A stretch of DNA of 48,813 nucleotides. Source: Candidatus Poseidoniales archaeon (GTDB lineage Archaea; Thermoplasmatota; Poseidoniia; Poseidoniales; Thalassarchaeaceae). The stretch is from contig QQSB01000005.1 in the NCBI GenBank assembly GCA_003602515.1, positions 35,129 through 83,941 of the forward strand, in the 5' to 3' direction. The position numbers and the translations under genes are program-made. Below the pieces are notes generated by a model. It was given only the letters and a program-made list of their open reading frames with translations, was not told the DNA's origin and did not search any database. Of this stretch, positions 1-8,270 are shown in pieces (the first letter of the stretch is position 1; each line of letters starts with the position of its first letter).

Positions 1-171
1 GGCCACTACGTCTCCCCGCAGGGCGCAGCAGCCTCAACCACTTACCCTGATAGGCAATCTATCAGAGCGCACAAAGCAGGCTTGCGACCTGCCGATGGTA
101 TTTGAATAAGACGGGGGACTAGCCACATCGTACAATGAAGAACAATGGCGAAAAATGGCGAAATATTAGTG
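1..171. other. Gene-free edge region with nested hairpins; possible structured RNA, unidentified
   Basis: No convincing ORF lies here; the plus-strand ORF at 145 is a shadow of the zinc-ribbon gene. The stretch is GC-rich and can fold. CTGATAG (47-53) pairs perfectly with CTATCAG (59-65) around GCAAT, and GCAGG (76-80) with CCTGC (88-92) around a 7-nt loop. Outer segments can close the domain: CCCCG (14-18) with CGGGG (112-116), and GGC (1-3) with GCC (122-124). I compared it by eye with tRNA, 16S, SRP and RNase P RNA. It has no T-arm, no CCGGAAGG SRP loop and no RNase P core motif. The element may begin upstream of the window. A tandem duplication of AATGGCGAAA follows at 144-163. Confidence 0.3.
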
Positions 172-381
172 TTATGGAGCGTCATTTATTCCGTATGGAA
201 TGTAGATTTTTTTTATAAACTGAGGGGCAAAATCAATTCCGTAGGGCAAAACAATTTCTATCTGACTGATGCCTTCTTGATAGTCCAAAGTATTTTGATT
301 ATGACCACAGGCAGGACAAATTCCGATTTGAACAAGCTCCATCCCGCAAACACCGCATGAAGTGTTGATTGGCTCTGCCAT
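172..381 (-). CDS. Small zinc-ribbon protein (69 aa)
   Basis: This is a short protein with two Cys pairs, CGVCG (residues 9-13) and CPACG (22-26), spaced as in a minimal zinc ribbon, followed by about 40 residues without further motifs. The start lies only 7 nt after the stop of the upstream NhaD-like transporter gene. A GGAG inside the end of that gene could serve as its ribosome-binding site, so the two are probably co-transcribed and translationally coupled. The function is unknown. The Cys pattern suggests one structural metal and perhaps a protein- or nucleic-acid-binding role, but that is inference. The competing plus-strand ORF at 145-360 covers the same bases and has no recognisable features. 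Confidence 0.6.
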   Translation of the reverse strand: MAEPINTSCGVCGMELVQIGICPACGHNQNTLDYQEGISQIEIVLPYGIDFAPQFIKKIYIPYGINDAP

Positions 382-388
382 TCTTCAC

Positions 389-1996
389 TTACTCCAACTC
401 ATAATCAATTTTCGACTCTCTGGGAGGGGGCCCATAGATCATTGGCGTTAGCGATAAAGATGCTATCATCATAGCTCCAATGATAGCTGCCGGAATAAGG
501 CCATTGTCCCATTGTATTGCGTACCTGACTATACAGTAAACTGTAGCCAGTGCTACGCTCAGAAGCATGATTGGGTATCCTGTTTTGAAGAACCGATTGA
601 ATGATATGTCATAACCTGATTCCTCGGCTAGTCCGGCAGCGACCACGTTAGCAGATGCTCCGATTATTGTGCCGTTCCCCCCCAAGCAAGCCCCTAATGC
701 CAATGCCCAAGCTAGAGGGGCAAGTTCCAATCCCAATTCTGGATCTTCTGCTAGTTTGATTACGACCGGTACCATGGTAGCAGTGTATGGTATGTTGTCA
801 ATAAATGCAGAGGCGATAGCGGATACCCATAGCAGTAGAAGTACCGACACCATGAGTCGGTTTTGCTCTGAGGCTCCCTTTATGGTATCCGAAATTCCGT
901 CGGCTATAGTATCAATCATTCCCATGTTCTCAAGGCCATGAATCATTATGAACAAGCCTGCAAAGAAGATTATTGTTGTCCACTCAACCGCATCTAGTTG
1001 TTCCTCTACGCGATGTGGCGAAGTAACCAAGAGCATGAGGACAGCACCACCTATCGCTATTGTAGCGACTGTGAGGAGAGGATGGTGGAATGCAGAGTGT
1101 GCAAAGAAAGATACGATAACTAATGCTAAAATCGCACCTGATTTCTTTAGTAATTGGACATCCTTGATTCCATATCTAAGCCTCAGCAAATCGACGTTTC
1201 GATGTTTCTCCCCGGATAGCCCAGTAGATTCCAATTTGGATAAAAGCCAGAAGGAAGGTGCCATTGCTATTACCACTGCAGGTCCGACATGGATGATGAA
1301 ATCTATGAACGTGATTCCCTGATTTGCGATGCCCGTATCAGATAGAGCCTGTGAAGATAGTTGAGCGCCGATGATAATATTTGGAGGATCCCCGATTTGT
1401 GTTGCTGCCCCTCCGATATTAGAAAACATCACTTCTGCGATAATTAGTGGGACTGGTTCCAAGTCCAGGACCTTGGCTATCTGAATAGTAACTGGGACTA
1501 TCAGTAAAATTGTCGTTACATTGTCAAGGAATGCGGAAAATACAGCTGTTATCGTACAGAGTATAACTGAAAGTCTCCAAACAGAACCTCCACTAAGAGC
1601 ATAAGCCTGTACGGCAGCCCACTCGAAAATCCCTGTTTTTCCGAGTATGTCAACTATTACCATCATACCAATCAATAGCCCGATTGTTTCCTCGTCTATC
1701 CATGTCACGACTGTTCCGAGGTCCGGTCCGTCGCCGATCAGGTGTAGAGTCACAACAGCCGCCACCCCACCTAGAGCAGCAGCAAGAGCCCTATGCACGA
1801 CTTCGAAAATAATTAGCGTGTATACTGCGATTAGAATGGCGAAAGATGCAGGAACTGCCCAACTCGGCATCTCTGGCGGCTCCCATAACCCAGAAGGAGA
1901 GGAAGCAGCCAGGACAGAAGGAATGAAGATGGTTAGCAACAGAAGGAAATATGCGACAAAGGTAACCCTGCCCCGCACTGTCTCAGCGATGTTCAT
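389..1996 (-). CDS. NhaD/ArsB-type ion transporter (ion transporter superfamily)
   Basis: This is an integral membrane protein of about 535 residues with roughly a dozen hydrophobic segments. It carries two inverted-repeat signature stretches of the ArsB/NhaD/P-protein branch: DNVTTILLIVPVTIQ followed by NIGGAATQIGDPPNIIIG in the first half, and FIDNIPYTATMVPVVIKLA followed by GNGTIIGASANVVAAG in the second. Family members exchange Na+ for H+ or export anions such as arsenite; the substrate cannot be read from the sequence, and Na+/H+ antiport is the likeliest role for a marine cell. The ORF track opens at 2068, but I place the start at the ATG at 1994-1996, which has GGAGG 8 nt upstream and leads straight into the first membrane segment. 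It is followed closely by a small zinc-ribbon gene. Confidence 0.85.
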   Translation of the reverse strand: MNIAETVRGRVTFVAYFLLLLTIFIPSVLAASSPSGLWEPPEMPSWAVPASFAILIAVYTLIIFEVVHRALAAALGGVAAVVTLHLIGDGPDLGTVVTWIDEETIGLLIGMMVIVDILGKTGIFEWAAVQAYALSGGSVWRLSVILCTITAVFSAFLDNVTTILLIVPVTIQIAKVLDLEPVPLIIAEVMFSNIGGAATQIGDPPNIIIGAQLSSQALSDTGIANQGITFIDFIIHVGPAVVIAMAPSFWLLSKLESTGLSGEKHRNVDLLRLRYGIKDVQLLKKSGAILALVIVSFFAHSAFHHPLLTVATIAIGGAVLMLLVTSPHRVEEQLDAVEWTTIIFFAGLFIMIHGLENMGMIDTIADGISDTIKGASEQNRLMVSVLLLLWVSAIASAFIDNIPYTATMVPVVIKLAEDPELGLELAPLAWALALGACLGGNGTIIGASANVVAAGLAEESGYDISFNRFFKTGYPIMLLSVALATVYCIVRYAIQWDNGLIPAAIIGAMMIASLSLTPMIYGPPPRESKIDYELE

Positions 1997-2075
1997 TGTG
2001 CATCCCTCCGATAAGCTGAATATGAGACTGCTGGCTACGGGCCCTGCAAAATACTTCGATATCGTCACTTTGAAA

Positions 2076-2089
2076 ACTCTCTGGAGAGT
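2076..2089. promoter_or_regulatory. Inverted repeat ACTCTC-TG-GAGAGT in the yhbY/nhaD-like spacer
   Basis: This is a perfect 6-bp inverted repeat with a 2-nt centre, in the 159-bp gap between the end of the YhbY gene and the start of the transporter, about 80 bp upstream of the transporter ATG. A TATA-like AAGTATTTTGC lies nearer the start. It could be an operator or part of a terminator for the adk operon. No run of T follows it on the minus strand, which favours an operator or chance. Confidence 0.25.
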
Positions 2090-2155
2090 GAGACTTTTCG
2101 GCGATAAATAGGGAAATATGTTACTAAAGGAAGATATCAGAAAAAGTAGTATTCT

Positions 2156-2446
2156 CTACTTGACAGACCAGAACACAGCAACGTTCCCTCTCTGGAAAAC
2201 CAGATTCGATCTGGTCAATTCGGCTAATTCTCTAAACAAGGAGTTTCTCTGTTGCCTATCAGATGTTGTTCCTTTGTTTGCCTTAACCTTGACGAGGTTC
2301 TTTCTTGATAGTTGATCTGAGAGTTCAGAGATTACCGACTCAGTGACCCCTATCCTTCCGATCCTTACGGAAACTTCCAGATCCTGACTCTTGGCCATAT
2401 TTATGATCCTTCTAGGGATATTTTCATTCAATATCTTGACCTCCAA
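2156..2446 (-). CDS. YhbY/CRS1-domain RNA-binding protein
   Basis: This is a 96-residue protein matching the single-domain YhbY/CRM fold: an N-terminal helix, then VRIGRIGVTESV (family consensus IGKNGLTE), a helix, LVKVKANKG and a final strand NVAVFWSVK. YhbY proteins bind structured RNA and are linked to ribosome assembly in bacteria. In this archaeal operon it follows adk and the RNase P subunit Rpp21, so an rRNA/tRNA-processing role is reasonable. Two starts are possible. A TTG at 2446 overlaps the rnp4 gene by 23 bp and supplies the conserved first helix. An ATG at 2398 has GAAGGA about 8 nt upstream but would delete that helix. I keep the TTG start for structural reasons. Confidence 0.8.
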   Translation of the reverse strand: MEVKILNENIPRRIINMAKSQDLEVSVRIGRIGVTESVISELSDQLSRKNLVKVKANKGTTSDRQQRNSLFRELAELTRSNLVFQRGNVAVFWSVK

Positions 2447-2765
2447 AATCAGGACCCTGGCGCATTGTCCTACCGCATTCTAGGCATGTAATAATCAGAA
2501 TCTTCGAAGAAATTCTGACTCTTGAGTTTACCCCTGGTGAAAGAGATTTTTTACAACTTCGGCAAATCCTCCTTCTTATCTTCGAAGCCGGCCTAACGCC
2601 GTGCTTCTTTCCTATTGCGATAATTTGCCTCGCAGCACTATCTGCAATCTGAACATACTCTCCAAGGTTGCTCTCAAAAGATTGAGATAGATGTCTGATG
2701 GCTGATTCTGCATCGTTCATTCTTTCCGACCTGCGTCTCCTAGAACGTCTGCCTCTTCCAACCAT
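2424..2765 (-). CDS. rnp4: Ribonuclease P protein component 4 (Rpp21/Rpr2 family)
   Basis: This is a basic protein of about 113 residues. An Arg-rich N-terminus is followed by a helical segment that ends in HGVRPASKIRRRICRSC and by a zinc ribbon formed by CRSC and CLEC. This is the Rpp21/Rpr2 architecture: two helices plus a four-Cys zinc site. The protein works with Rpp29 on the specificity domain of RNase P RNA to mature tRNA 5' ends. The ORF track starts at 2777, where ATGA overlaps the adk stop. The ATG at 2765 has GAGGTG 4-5 nt upstream and is preferred; either gives a normal family length. It sits between adk and the YhbY gene in one compact operon. Confidence 0.85.
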   Translation of the reverse strand: MVGRGRRSRRRRSERMNDAESAIRHLSQSFESNLGEYVQIADSAARQIIAIGKKHGVRPASKIRRRICRSCKKSLSPGVNSRVRISSKILIITCLECGRTMRQGPDFGGQDIE

Positions 2766-2773
2766 TGTCCACC

Positions 2774-3397
2774 TCATAGATTTCTTACAGCATTTGCGAC
2801 GGATTGGCTAACTTCCTGAATTGTTCCGGTTCCGTCTACAGTGGATAGGATCCCCATGTTGCCATACCAGTCCCCAAGAGGCTTTGTCTGATTATGATAG
2901 GCAGCTAGGCGCATTCTGACTGTTTCCTCATTGTCGTCCTTTCTCTGGACGAGTCTGTTCGATAGTTCTGGCGGGGGTGGTTTGAATGAAACATGGTAGA
3001 TCTCGCCCGTTTCGGGGTCCATCCTCCTTCCGACGATTCTGTTGACGATGTCTTCATCTGGGACCGCTATTGATATCACAGCAGAAACCTCGGTTATCTC
3101 CGAGAGTGCTTCCGCCTGGGGGATTGTTCTTGGGAAGCCATCGAAGAGCACACCATTTGATGCGTCCGATTCACTCAACCTATCCTTGATCAGTCCGATG
3201 ATAACCTGATCGGGGACAAGTTTCCCTGCTTCCATGTACTCCCTTGCTTCCAAGCCAAGTTCGGTACCTTGAGAAACGGCAGAACGTAGCATGTCGCCGG
3301 TGGAAATCTGAGGTTTTCCCGTCATCTCTACGATTATTTCTGCCTGGGTACCCTTGCCGGCACCGGGCGGTCCGAACAACACAATTGATCCCATCAT
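2774..3397 (-). CDS. adk: Adenylate kinase (bacterial/eukaryal-type Adk)
   Basis: This 207-residue enzyme converts AMP and ATP to two ADP in the cytoplasm. It has the P-loop GPPGAGKGT (residues 9-17), the AMP-binding STGDMLR stretch, FDGFPRT and a long-form LID starting at GRRMDPETG. The LID has no Cys quartet, so it is the non-zinc type. Length and motif order are those of the bacterial-type enzyme, not the AdkA form of methanogens; this type occurs in several archaeal lineages. Two ATG codons in tandem (3397, 3394) can both act as start and no strong Shine-Dalgarno is visible. It heads the operon adk-rnp4-yhbY, and the start is 39 bp after the stop of the large subtilase gene upstream. Confidence 0.93.
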   Translation of the reverse strand: MMGSIVLFGPPGAGKGTQAEIIVEMTGKPQISTGDMLRSAVSQGTELGLEAREYMEAGKLVPDQVIIGLIKDRLSESDASNGVLFDGFPRTIPQAEALSEITEVSAVISIAVPDEDIVNRIVGRRMDPETGEIYHVSFKPPPPELSNRLVQRKDDNEETVRMRLAAYHNQTKPLGDWYGNMGILSTVDGTGTIQEVSQSVANAVRNL

Positions 3398-3436
3398 GGC
3401 CGATGGGCGTGGGATGGTACAGAAAAATGAACCGCT

Positions 3437-6400
3437 CTAGGGTCCGTTCTGCTCCCACCAAAGATGACCATATGCTACCCACTGGTCCATTGTCCACCCG
3501 TCCGGGAGTCCGGTCAGGGGGAGGGGGAGTGCACCCTCTGGGACTTGGTGGGTGGGTAATGTCGGGATTGTGGACTGTAAGGCATCTTCAATTTCCCCAG
3601 TAGAGACCTCTCCGGTTACCACGTCACCCGTGGTTGATGTGTCCATTGCAGCGGCCCTCCTCTCTTCCTTTGTCCCTGCTTGGAGGGCTGAACCACGGGG
3701 GATCAGTTCCTCTTCGGATCCAACCGGTTGGAACTCTTGTCTTGCCCTGATGCCAAAGGATATCATGCCCGCCAGAAGGGCGAAGAATACTATTGCAATT
3801 GTCCATGCAGGGAGTCCCAGTGATTCAAAAATTCCGGAGATTCCTCCGCTATTGGATGACTTGGCCTTGCTGATATCGATGGTCAATGATGCCTGGGTAA
3901 CCGTGACTTGCTCTCCTTCTGATGTTGAGTTTGCAAATATCTGCAGTTGGTTGAGTCCGTCTTCGGCAGATTTTCGTGGCTTGACGGTAACCGTGATTTC
4001 AGCGTTTTCGCCGGAGCCGAGTTCTCCTATCGAAGATGGTTCGAATGTAATGGACCACCCATCCAAACCACCGTAATCTAGCAATACGCCCGAAGGGGAG
4101 TTGCCACGATTATGTACTTGCAAAGTGAATGTGGACTCTGTCCCCTCGGAAACTCCCTGCAAGCTTGCAGAGCCGGACTGTACATCTATCCACACGGATG
4201 GCAGCACCGAGACCTCCAGCTCAACGGTAATTGTTTCCTTGGAAAGGCTTGGAGATGTTGATTCGATAATTACGGGGACCTTCTCAGATAGGGTACCCAC
4301 TGGGGTTCCACTGGGCAGTTGGAGGCCAATGGTGATAATTGAGTCCCTATTCATGTCCATAGTGAATGTTTTTCCTGTCAAGAAGCCGCCGGACCACCCA
4401 TCTGGGAGGGTGCCCATTGTTAGATCAATTAGCAGAGGGACATTGCCTGAGTTGTGAAGGAAAATATTGGAGTTACCATCTCGGCCCAGTGCGATTGAGA
4501 ACCCATCTTCGCTCTCCACATCTAGTGTGGTAATTTCCCTAACTTCCAATACAGTGGCATTAGTGACCACAGTATCTCCCAAAGTGGTTTTGACCGTGAT
4601 CGTGTTTCTATCGCCCCTTTCTGCTGCAAGTGGGACTATGGTGCGTACTATCAATCTGGACTCGTCTCCCGGTTCTACTACCAATTCAGCATTGGTTTCT
4701 TCACCGGTTGGGGGTTCGTCATCGAATAGGTATACTTGTATTGGCCAAGTATTAGTTGAGGAGAGTGCTCTAACCTGGAAATTGAGTGGCACGTTTCCTC
4801 GATTAGAAATCGATAGTATTGTAGTGACGGTTTCTCCGTTCAGAACAGCTCTGGAATCGGATATGGCTACCGGACCGAACTCGATGCCGTTAGAGTCTGA
4901 AATTTGGGTACTGAAGTGCGTACTCTCCAGAACTTCAACCTCGGCTGTCTCTACTGTGAATAGGGTGGGGTCGTTTACTGAAGTGGTGATGCAGGTGACC
5001 TGGTTCGTATCCCCTGCAGATAAACCAGAAGATGCTGGGGGCACTTTGACGCGAATCTGCACTGGTACGAATTGGAGTCTGCTAAGTGGGCCAATTGTGA
5101 TTTCAGAAGATTGGCTGCTTCCGACATGGACAATCCAACGGTCGGATGTCTCACAAGAAATGCTGTATTCTGTAGGCCCGTTTCCTATATTTTTGACTGA
5201 CAGCGTGAAAAGGGCGAAGGTGTTTGGCTCGGAACCCAGACTCTCGGTTCCTGCCGGGATCGTGAATAGCCCCTCTACGCGATCAATGTCGACTGAAAGG
5301 CGTATGGAATGGAAGATAGTTGGCGACATCTTGTCCCTCAGGGTGACGTCGGTAACGAATAATCCGGGGAGGGCAAATCTGCTTTCTAAATCTGCATCTT
5401 CATCCGTCAGATTCAGTGAAATTATCACTCTGTCCCCCTCATCTCCGAATGGTGAGAGGACCCAAGGCCCGACCTCACTTAGCGAACGTGACCACTCGTC
5501 CTGTGGAGAATTCATTATTCCGGAGTCGCCAATTACTTGTACGGCAGATGTTGAGATTTCGACTGTTATCTCAGATGTCCCCTCATTCAAGAGCTCAAGT
5601 TGGAATTCGGCCCAACTTACTTGGCTTGGATCGATGTTCTGATACTTAGCGGATTCTAATTCCTGGAAGTCAGAGGGATGGGAACCGTCATCCATCAGAG
5701 GAGTGATTCTGACGCCAATCTCAGTTACATCCAATTCCAGATCATACACGTTGTTATTTATCCCGGAGATTTCATCATTCAGTTCGAGGATTTCAGAGAA
5801 GTAATCAAGGGTGAGTCTGACAACGTGTGAGCCGGTTGTTGAGAAAGAATGGTATATCGAAAATGTCTCAATTCCCCCTCCTACAAGTGATGGCATCGAA
5901 TAGACCCCAATCTCGGACCCGTCAGTAATGTCCTGAAGAGAAATTGAGTATTCCCCTGTTGGTGCTGATGCTTGATTAATCCAAGAAAGTTGCATGGAGA
6001 TTGTATCTCCCTTCAGAGGACTGGATTCGGAGGTGAAGATGGAGTTCGGTACCACTGTCAGATCTGCCTCCTGGCGTTCTTCTGCTACCGCAGATAAGAC
6101 CAGTGAGAAGTCTTGAACGAAACCGCCCGCATGCCCGACCTGGATAGACCAGAGTCCTGATTGAGAAGATGGAAGACGTACCCTCTCGAGATTGTTCAGT
6201 TGATCACTGGGACCTGCCGTCTGACTTATTCCGTTTGCAAAGTTATTCCCCCTGTAAACTTCTCCGGTCGGAGAGGTTACTACAAGGTCTAGATTGTTTA
6301 CAAGGCGGCTTGCATTCTGATCTGCGGAGGCAGAGCCCTCCTTGTCGTTCCATGCAAGAGTTACGTCGATTCCGCTACCTCCAGAAACGTCAAATGTGTA

Positions 6401-8203
6401 GATGAAACTATGGCCTGGCATTAGTTGTCTTCCCTGATCATAGAATACGGACTGATTCACCCCGTTACTTTTCGGTAAGAGACTATTTGAGATATTCAGT
6501 TGCCCCCAGCCCTCTCGAGAGTTGGGTATGTTCTGAACACCGATATCATCAGCCCCGTTAACCAGTAATGCCCTGATAAGGTCGGATCCGGGGGCCGCCA
6601 TTCCAACCTCCTCTCTCAGGAATTCCCTTGCCATAGCAGAAGCTCCTGCAACGACAGAGGTTGACATCGAGCTTCCATTAAGTGTCATGTACAAAGGTGT
6701 GAATCCATCTGAATGAAGAGAGTTTGAGCAGTTACCGCCTGAGGCAAGGTCCGCCTCTTGGGCTCGAGCAGAACAGATCATCACGCCCGGTGCAACCAAA
6801 TCTGGCTTAATTCTGCCATCTGAAGTCGGACCAGAAGATGACTCATTGAAGACCTGACCAACAGGGTCGGATCCAAAGGCTCCTGTGGTCGAGGCTCCGA
6901 CGGAAAGGGCGTTTTTTGCAGTGCTTGGAGATGTGACTCCTGAAATTCCCATATCACCTGCAGAAAAAATCACTAGGAATTCAGGGTAGTCATTTGTAAA
7001 CCAATCAATCGATCGGGAGTCAGAGGTATATTCTCCAACTAGGCTTTCACTGCCCCAACTATTTGTGTGAATGTATGCGTCATTCAGTAGTGAGTGCTCG
7101 AACATTTCGTACAGCGAACCCCATCTTGCCAAAATTCCTGAACTATCAACTTCTAATTGGTAAAAGTGGAAAGTGGCTTGGGGAACGATTCCAGTGGAGT
7201 TTGAGTCTCCAGAACCATCTCCCAAAAGTGTCGATGTGACATGTGTTCCGTGTCCGCTGTTTGAATCCGCTCCAGAATTATCTGGCCCAAATAAATTGAA
7301 AACCGGGCTCCTGAGCCTTCCATCAAAGTCACCATGATCTGCGTCTAGTCCAGTATCGGAAATTCCGATTACTTCTCCGTTTCCTGTTAGGTTGGCTCCA
7401 GAAATTGTTCTAGCAAATTCTGCACCTGAAATAATGCTAGCATTTGAGTTCTGGATAGATAGAACCGGCCCAGGTTCAACTCTAGCAATCCTGTAATCGG
7501 ATGCTAACGAAATAATCAATGAGGGTTTGGCAGATTTTATCTGGCATATGTGGGAGTCGCATTGGAAAGATTCGAATTGAATACCAACCAATTCATTGAT
7601 TTCCTGATTTAGTTCGATGGCATCCTCTGGTGAATTTGATGGAGAAGGAGTGACGTCCAGGTCAATTAGAGAGTCTTCAAACTGCATTAACGTTAGTAAC
7701 GAGTTAGATATCTTCCATGTTGATGGCATTGGGCCGGCCCAGCGAACCTGAGGCAGGTTCTTTACTCGTGATATTTCTGAATCTGAGGCCTCTCCTGAGA
7801 GGCTGATAACTACGGAATCATCCGGCATATGGTCAATTATTTCAATTCCAATGGAAAGGAGTTCGTTCTCCAATTCAAACAAGTCTTGACTAATGGACTG
7901 GACAATATGCAATCTGGAATCATAGGGCCTTTGTAAGCCAATTATCTGCCATGGACCTAGGGGTATTTGTTGATCAAGGGGGTCTGAAGTACCGAAAGGT
8001 GAGTGAATCTTTCCGGATGATTCCGAGATTTGATAATCGCTAGAAATTGGATTTTCGAACGCGGCCCATGTTTTCTCTACAGGGGCATCGGAGGACCGAG
8101 GAAGGGGTTCTTCTTCGAACATAGTTTCTTCAGAAAAAGAATGAGCAAAAGTAGAGAACAAAAAGAGAGCAATGACTGAACAAACTGATTTTGTAGAAGT
8201 CAT
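3437..8203 (-). CDS. Giant membrane-anchored subtilisin-like (S8) serine protease
   Basis: The protein has 1588 residues, with a signal peptide (about 1-23) and a prodomain-like region to about 250. The S8 catalytic domain carries Asp283 (GISDTGLDADHGD), His318 (SGHGTHV) and Ser512 (NGSSMSTSVVAG). The oxyanion-hole Asn of the family appears replaced by Asp417 in SAGDMG, a change known from proprotein convertase PC2. About 850 residues of tandem beta-sandwich domains of the CARDB/NEW3 kind follow (recurring NxGNxP motifs), then one membrane segment (about 1466-1484) and a cytosolic tail ending in a Trp-rich motif GWTMDQWVAYGHLWW. Topology: protease outside, tail inside. The ATG has GGAG 8 nt upstream. 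It probably degrades or processes extracellular protein; the substrate is unknown. It is a single gene between gap and adk. Confidence 0.9.
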   Translation of the reverse strand: MTSTKSVCSVIALFLFSTFAHSFSEETMFEEEPLPRSSDAPVEKTWAAFENPISSDYQISESSGKIHSPFGTSDPLDQQIPLGPWQIIGLQRPYDSRLHIVQSISQDLFELENELLSIGIEIIDHMPDDSVVISLSGEASDSEISRVKNLPQVRWAGPMPSTWKISNSLLTLMQFEDSLIDLDVTPSPSNSPEDAIELNQEINELVGIQFESFQCDSHICQIKSAKPSLIISLASDYRIARVEPGPVLSIQNSNASIISGAEFARTISGANLTGNGEVIGISDTGLDADHGDFDGRLRSPVFNLFGPDNSGADSNSGHGTHVTSTLLGDGSGDSNSTGIVPQATFHFYQLEVDSSGILARWGSLYEMFEHSLLNDAYIHTNSWGSESLVGEYTSDSRSIDWFTNDYPEFLVIFSAGDMGISGVTSPSTAKNALSVGASTTGAFGSDPVGQVFNESSSGPTSDGRIKPDLVAPGVMICSARAQEADLASGGNCSNSLHSDGFTPLYMTLNGSSMSTSVVAGASAMAREFLREEVGMAAPGSDLIRALLVNGADDIGVQNIPNSREGWGQLNISNSLLPKSNGVNQSVFYDQGRQLMPGHSFIYTFDVSGGSGIDVTLAWNDKEGSASADQNASRLVNNLDLVVTSPTGEVYRGNNFANGISQTAGPSDQLNNLERVRLPSSQSGLWSIQVGHAGGFVQDFSLVLSAVAEERQEADLTVVPNSIFTSESSPLKGDTISMQLSWINQASAPTGEYSISLQDITDGSEIGVYSMPSLVGGGIETFSIYHSFSTTGSHVVRLTLDYFSEILELNDEISGINNNVYDLELDVTEIGVRITPLMDDGSHPSDFQELESAKYQNIDPSQVSWAEFQLELLNEGTSEITVEISTSAVQVIGDSGIMNSPQDEWSRSLSEVGPWVLSPFGDEGDRVIISLNLTDEDADLESRFALPGLFVTDVTLRDKMSPTIFHSIRLSVDIDRVEGLFTIPAGTESLGSEPNTFALFTLSVKNIGNGPTEYSISCETSDRWIVHVGSSQSSEITIGPLSRLQFVPVQIRVKVPPASSGLSAGDTNQVTCITTSVNDPTLFTVETAEVEVLESTHFSTQISDSNGIEFGPVAISDSRAVLNGETVTTILSISNRGNVPLNFQVRALSSTNTWPIQVYLFDDEPPTGEETNAELVVEPGDESRLIVRTIVPLAAERGDRNTITVKTTLGDTVVTNATVLEVREITTLDVESEDGFSIALGRDGNSNIFLHNSGNVPLLIDLTMGTLPDGWSGGFLTGKTFTMDMNRDSIITIGLQLPSGTPVGTLSEKVPVIIESTSPSLSKETITVELEVSVLPSVWIDVQSGSASLQGVSEGTESTFTLQVHNRGNSPSGVLLDYGGLDGWSITFEPSSIGELGSGENAEITVTVKPRKSAEDGLNQLQIFANSTSEGEQVTVTQASLTIDISKAKSSNSGGISGIFESLGLPAWTIAIVFFALLAGMISFGIRARQEFQPVGSEEELIPRGSALQAGTKEERRAAAMDTSTTGDVVTGEVSTGEIEDALQSTIPTLPTHQVPEGALPLPLTGLPDGWTMDQWVAYGHLWWEQNGP

Positions 8204-8239
8204 TCGTCGCTCCGAGACTAGATTCTCTTTTGACTATTG

Positions 8240-8270
8240 ACACTATGCGATTGAAATTAGATACACTATG
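8240..8270. repeat. Two direct ACACTATG repeats 23 bp apart
   Basis: ACACTATG occurs at 8240-8247 and 8263-8270, between the GAPDH stop codon (which the second copy overlaps) and the subtilase start. A 23-bp spacing is about two helical turns and could suit a regulator of the protease gene. With only two 8-bp copies, chance is quite possible. Confidence 0.2.

Noticed and set aside
76-92. Hairpin GCAGG-CTTGCGA-CCTGC as a tRNA-Ala(TGC) anticodon arm
   Set aside because: No matching acceptor stem, D arm or T arm could be placed on either side, and the downstream sequence lacks a GGTTCRA loop.
1-126. Fragment of 16S rRNA (GGGCGCAGCAG resembles the 340-360 region)
   Set aside because: The sequence does not continue into the universal GTGCCAGC..GCGGTAA block and the rest diverges; the match is about 11 nt.
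4467-5642. 391-aa plus-strand ORF
   Set aside because: It is antisense to the subtilase gene, is Ser/Thr/Val-rich as expected for a shadow frame and shows no domain.
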